From Thermoplasmata archaeon (GTDB taxonomy: Archaea; Thermoplasmatota; Thermoplasmata; Lutacidiplasmatales; UBA184), in assembly GCA_022750355.1 (NCBI GenBank), contig JAKIVW010000108.1:1-6729 (forward strand): a stretch of DNA of 6,729 nucleotides, in the 5' to 3' direction. The notes below the pieces were generated by a model. That model saw only the letters and a list, made by a program, of their open reading frames with translations, searched no databases and had not been told where the DNA came from. The translations under genes and the position numbers were made by a program. Of the stretch, positions 5,801 through 6,729 are shown in pieces (the stretch's first letter is position 1; every line of letters begins with the position of its first letter).

Positions 5801-5812
5801 GGTCAAATACCG
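5801..5812 (+). promoter_or_regulatory. TATA-like core promoter of tfs-asnS
   Basis: GGTCAAATACCG lies with its AT-rich core (5803-5809) 30-35 bases before the tfs ATG at 5838, preceded by the purine-rich ACGAAG that fits a TFB recognition element. The sequence between it and the ATG is pyrimidine-rich with no Shine-Dalgarno motif, pointing to a leaderless or very short-leader message. Confidence 0.55.
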
Positions 5813-5837
5813 TCCCCCCGGTTCCACCCTTCCCCCT

Positions 5838-6146
5838 ATGTTCTGCCCCAAGTGCAAGCGATTGATGCATCCGGACCGCCCGAAGGAGGTCTGGGCGTGT
5901 TCGGCGTGCGGGACGACGGTCCCGCTCGGGAAGGGGAAGGAGGTGGGCCGTTCGACACCTCTCGCCCGCGCGATGGAGGTCGTCGAGGTCAAGGTCGCCA
6001 CCTTGCCCACGGCCGACGAGCTGTGCGAGAAGTGCGGCAACGGGCAGGCGTACTACGTCCTGCGCCAGACCCGGGGTTCGGACGAACCCGAGACCCGCAT
6101 TTTCGAGTGCACGAAGTGCGGGTACAAGTGGCGCGAGTACCAATGA
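5838..6146 (+). CDS. tfs: Transcription factor S (TFIIS-like RNA cleavage factor)
   Basis: TFS enters the secondary channel of a stalled archaeal RNA polymerase and stimulates cleavage of the backtracked RNA end, helping restart and proofreading. The 102-residue product has the standard two-zinc-ribbon layout. The N-terminal ribbon uses C3, C6, C21 and C24; the C-terminal ribbon uses C63, C66, C91 and C94. The C-terminal hairpin QTRGSDEPETRIFECTKCG (77-95) contains D82-E83, the acidic pair that supports cleavage, so this is a cleavage-competent TFS and not an inhibitory paralogue lacking those acids. I chose the ATG at 5838 although the frame is open further left: the protein then begins directly with the MFCPKC ribbon, as in the family, and a TATA-like element sits at the right distance. 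Its stop overlaps the asnS start. Confidence 0.95.
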   Translation: MFCPKCKRLMHPDRPKEVWACSACGTTVPLGKGKEVGRSTPLARAMEVVEVKVATLPTADELCEKCGNGQAYYVLRQTRGSDEPETRIFECTKCGYKWREYQ

Positions 6147-6729
6147 GCGACGGGTCGTTCGACCCGGTCGAGAAGGTGTTCGCGATCGACACGGTCGGAA
6201 CGACCGTCCGGCTGCGCGGTTGGCTCGGGAAGACTCGCTCGTCCGGGGGGATCCTGTTCCTGCTCCTCCGCGACCGGACCGGTTCGGTCCAGGTCACGGG
6301 AAAGCGGGACGTTCTGGGCGACGCCGCGTTCGACGCCGCGACGCACGCGCAGGTGGAGGGGGTCGTCGCGGTCGAGGGTACGGTTCACTCCGACCCCCGG
6401 GCGCCGGGGCAGCGCGAGGTACGCGCAATGAAGATCACCGTGCTCCACGCCGGCGAGCCGTTCCCGATCATGGCGGACCAGACCGAGGAGTTCCGCCTCG
6501 ACAAGCGCCACCTCGTCATCCGCTCCGCCGACCACGTCGCGACGTTCCGCGTGAAGGCGGAACTGCTGCGGGCCCTGCGCGAGTTTCTGGAGGAGGAGGA
6601 AGTCCTCGAAATGACCCCCCCCATCCTGTCGGGGAACGCCGCCGAGGGCGGTGCCGAGGCGTTCCAGATCGACTACTTCGGACGGCCCGGATACCTCTCC
6701 CAGACGGCGCAGCTGTACCTCGAGGCGCT
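6143..6729 (+). CDS. asnS: Asparaginyl-tRNA synthetase, N-terminal part (cut by window end)
   Basis: AsnS attaches asparagine to tRNA-Asn using ATP in the cytoplasm. The first 195 codons are present and the gene continues past the window. Residues about 10-105 form the anticodon-binding OB fold (TVRLRGWLGKTRSSGGILFLLLRD...). The class II catalytic core begins with FRLDKRHLVIRS (117-128), motif 1 around FLEEEEVLEMTPPIL (148-162) and then EGGAEAFQIDYFGRPGYLSQ (168-187). The phrase YLSQTAQLYLEA (184-195) is the asparaginyl form; archaeal aspartyl enzymes usually have 'SPQLYKQ' there. The N-terminal domain rules out the short AsnRS-like asparagine synthetase paralogues. The ATG shares ATGA with the tfs stop, so the two genes are almost certainly co-transcribed and translationally coupled. 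Confidence 0.9.
   Translation, partial: MSDGSFDPVEKVFAIDTVGTTVRLRGWLGKTRSSGGILFLLLRDRTGSVQVTGKRDVLGDAAFDAATHAQVEGVVAVEGTVHSDPRAPGQREVRAMKITVLHAGEPFPIMADQTEEFRLDKRHLVIRSADHVATFRVKAELLRALREFLEEEEVLEMTPPILSGNAAEGGAEAFQIDYFGRPGYLSQTAQLYLEA

Noticed and set aside
5610..5837. 76-codon upstream extension of tfs
   Set aside because: It would run across the ferredoxin start and both promoters, and its sequence is Arg/Pro-rich without motif. The ATG at 5838 begins exactly at the zinc ribbon.
6143..6729. Aspartyl-tRNA synthetase as the identity of the last gene
   Set aside because: The YLSQTAQLYLEA stretch is the asparaginyl form. The rest of the active site lies outside the window, so a small doubt remains.

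Overview
The window is about two-thirds G+C and looks archaeal. It encodes an archaeal RNA polymerase L subunit, an archaeal-type KptA with an N-terminal zinc knuckle, transcription factor S with the catalytic Asp-Glu hairpin, and an archaeal-type asparaginyl-tRNA synthetase. Most genes have a TATA-like element about 30-40 nt before the start codon and short or absent leaders. The shape of RpoL (no classic HTLxN motif), the euryarchaeal style of KptA and PurD, and the large secreted protein suggest an uncultivated high-GC lineage of Thermoplasmatota. That placement is inference and could not be checked here.

Layout, left to right. (1) 18-2126 (+): a 702-residue exported protein with a signal peptide, a probable von Willebrand A-like domain without a canonical metal site, nine closely spaced cysteine pairs, a polyproline stalk and a basic C-terminal tail. 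(2) 2216-2692 (+): a small PH/GRAM-like protein fused to a C-terminal zinc ribbon. (3) 3688-2721 (-): an rpoL-kptA pair, convergent with gene 2. (4) 3826-5232 (+): purD, divergent from rpoL. (5) 5676-5287 (-): a two-cluster ferredoxin whose first cluster motif has Lys in place of the second Cys, convergent with purD. (6) 5838-6146 (+): tfs, overlapping by four bases the start of asnS (6143 to the window end, cut off).

The right two-thirds is a housekeeping neighbourhood. RpoL and TFS belong to the transcription machinery, KptA removes 2'-phosphates from RNA, AsnS charges tRNA-Asn, PurD makes purine precursor, and the ferredoxin carries electrons. The left third is the least understood part, with an extracellular disulfide-rich protein and the PH-zinc-ribbon protein. 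No tRNA, rRNA, CRISPR array, insertion sequence or phage gene was seen, and I found no strong evidence for a wholly new multi-gene system. The most interesting items are the cysteine-paired secreted protein, the PH-zinc-ribbon fusion, the ferredoxin's Lys-for-Cys substitution, and a shared promoter-like element before five transcription units.
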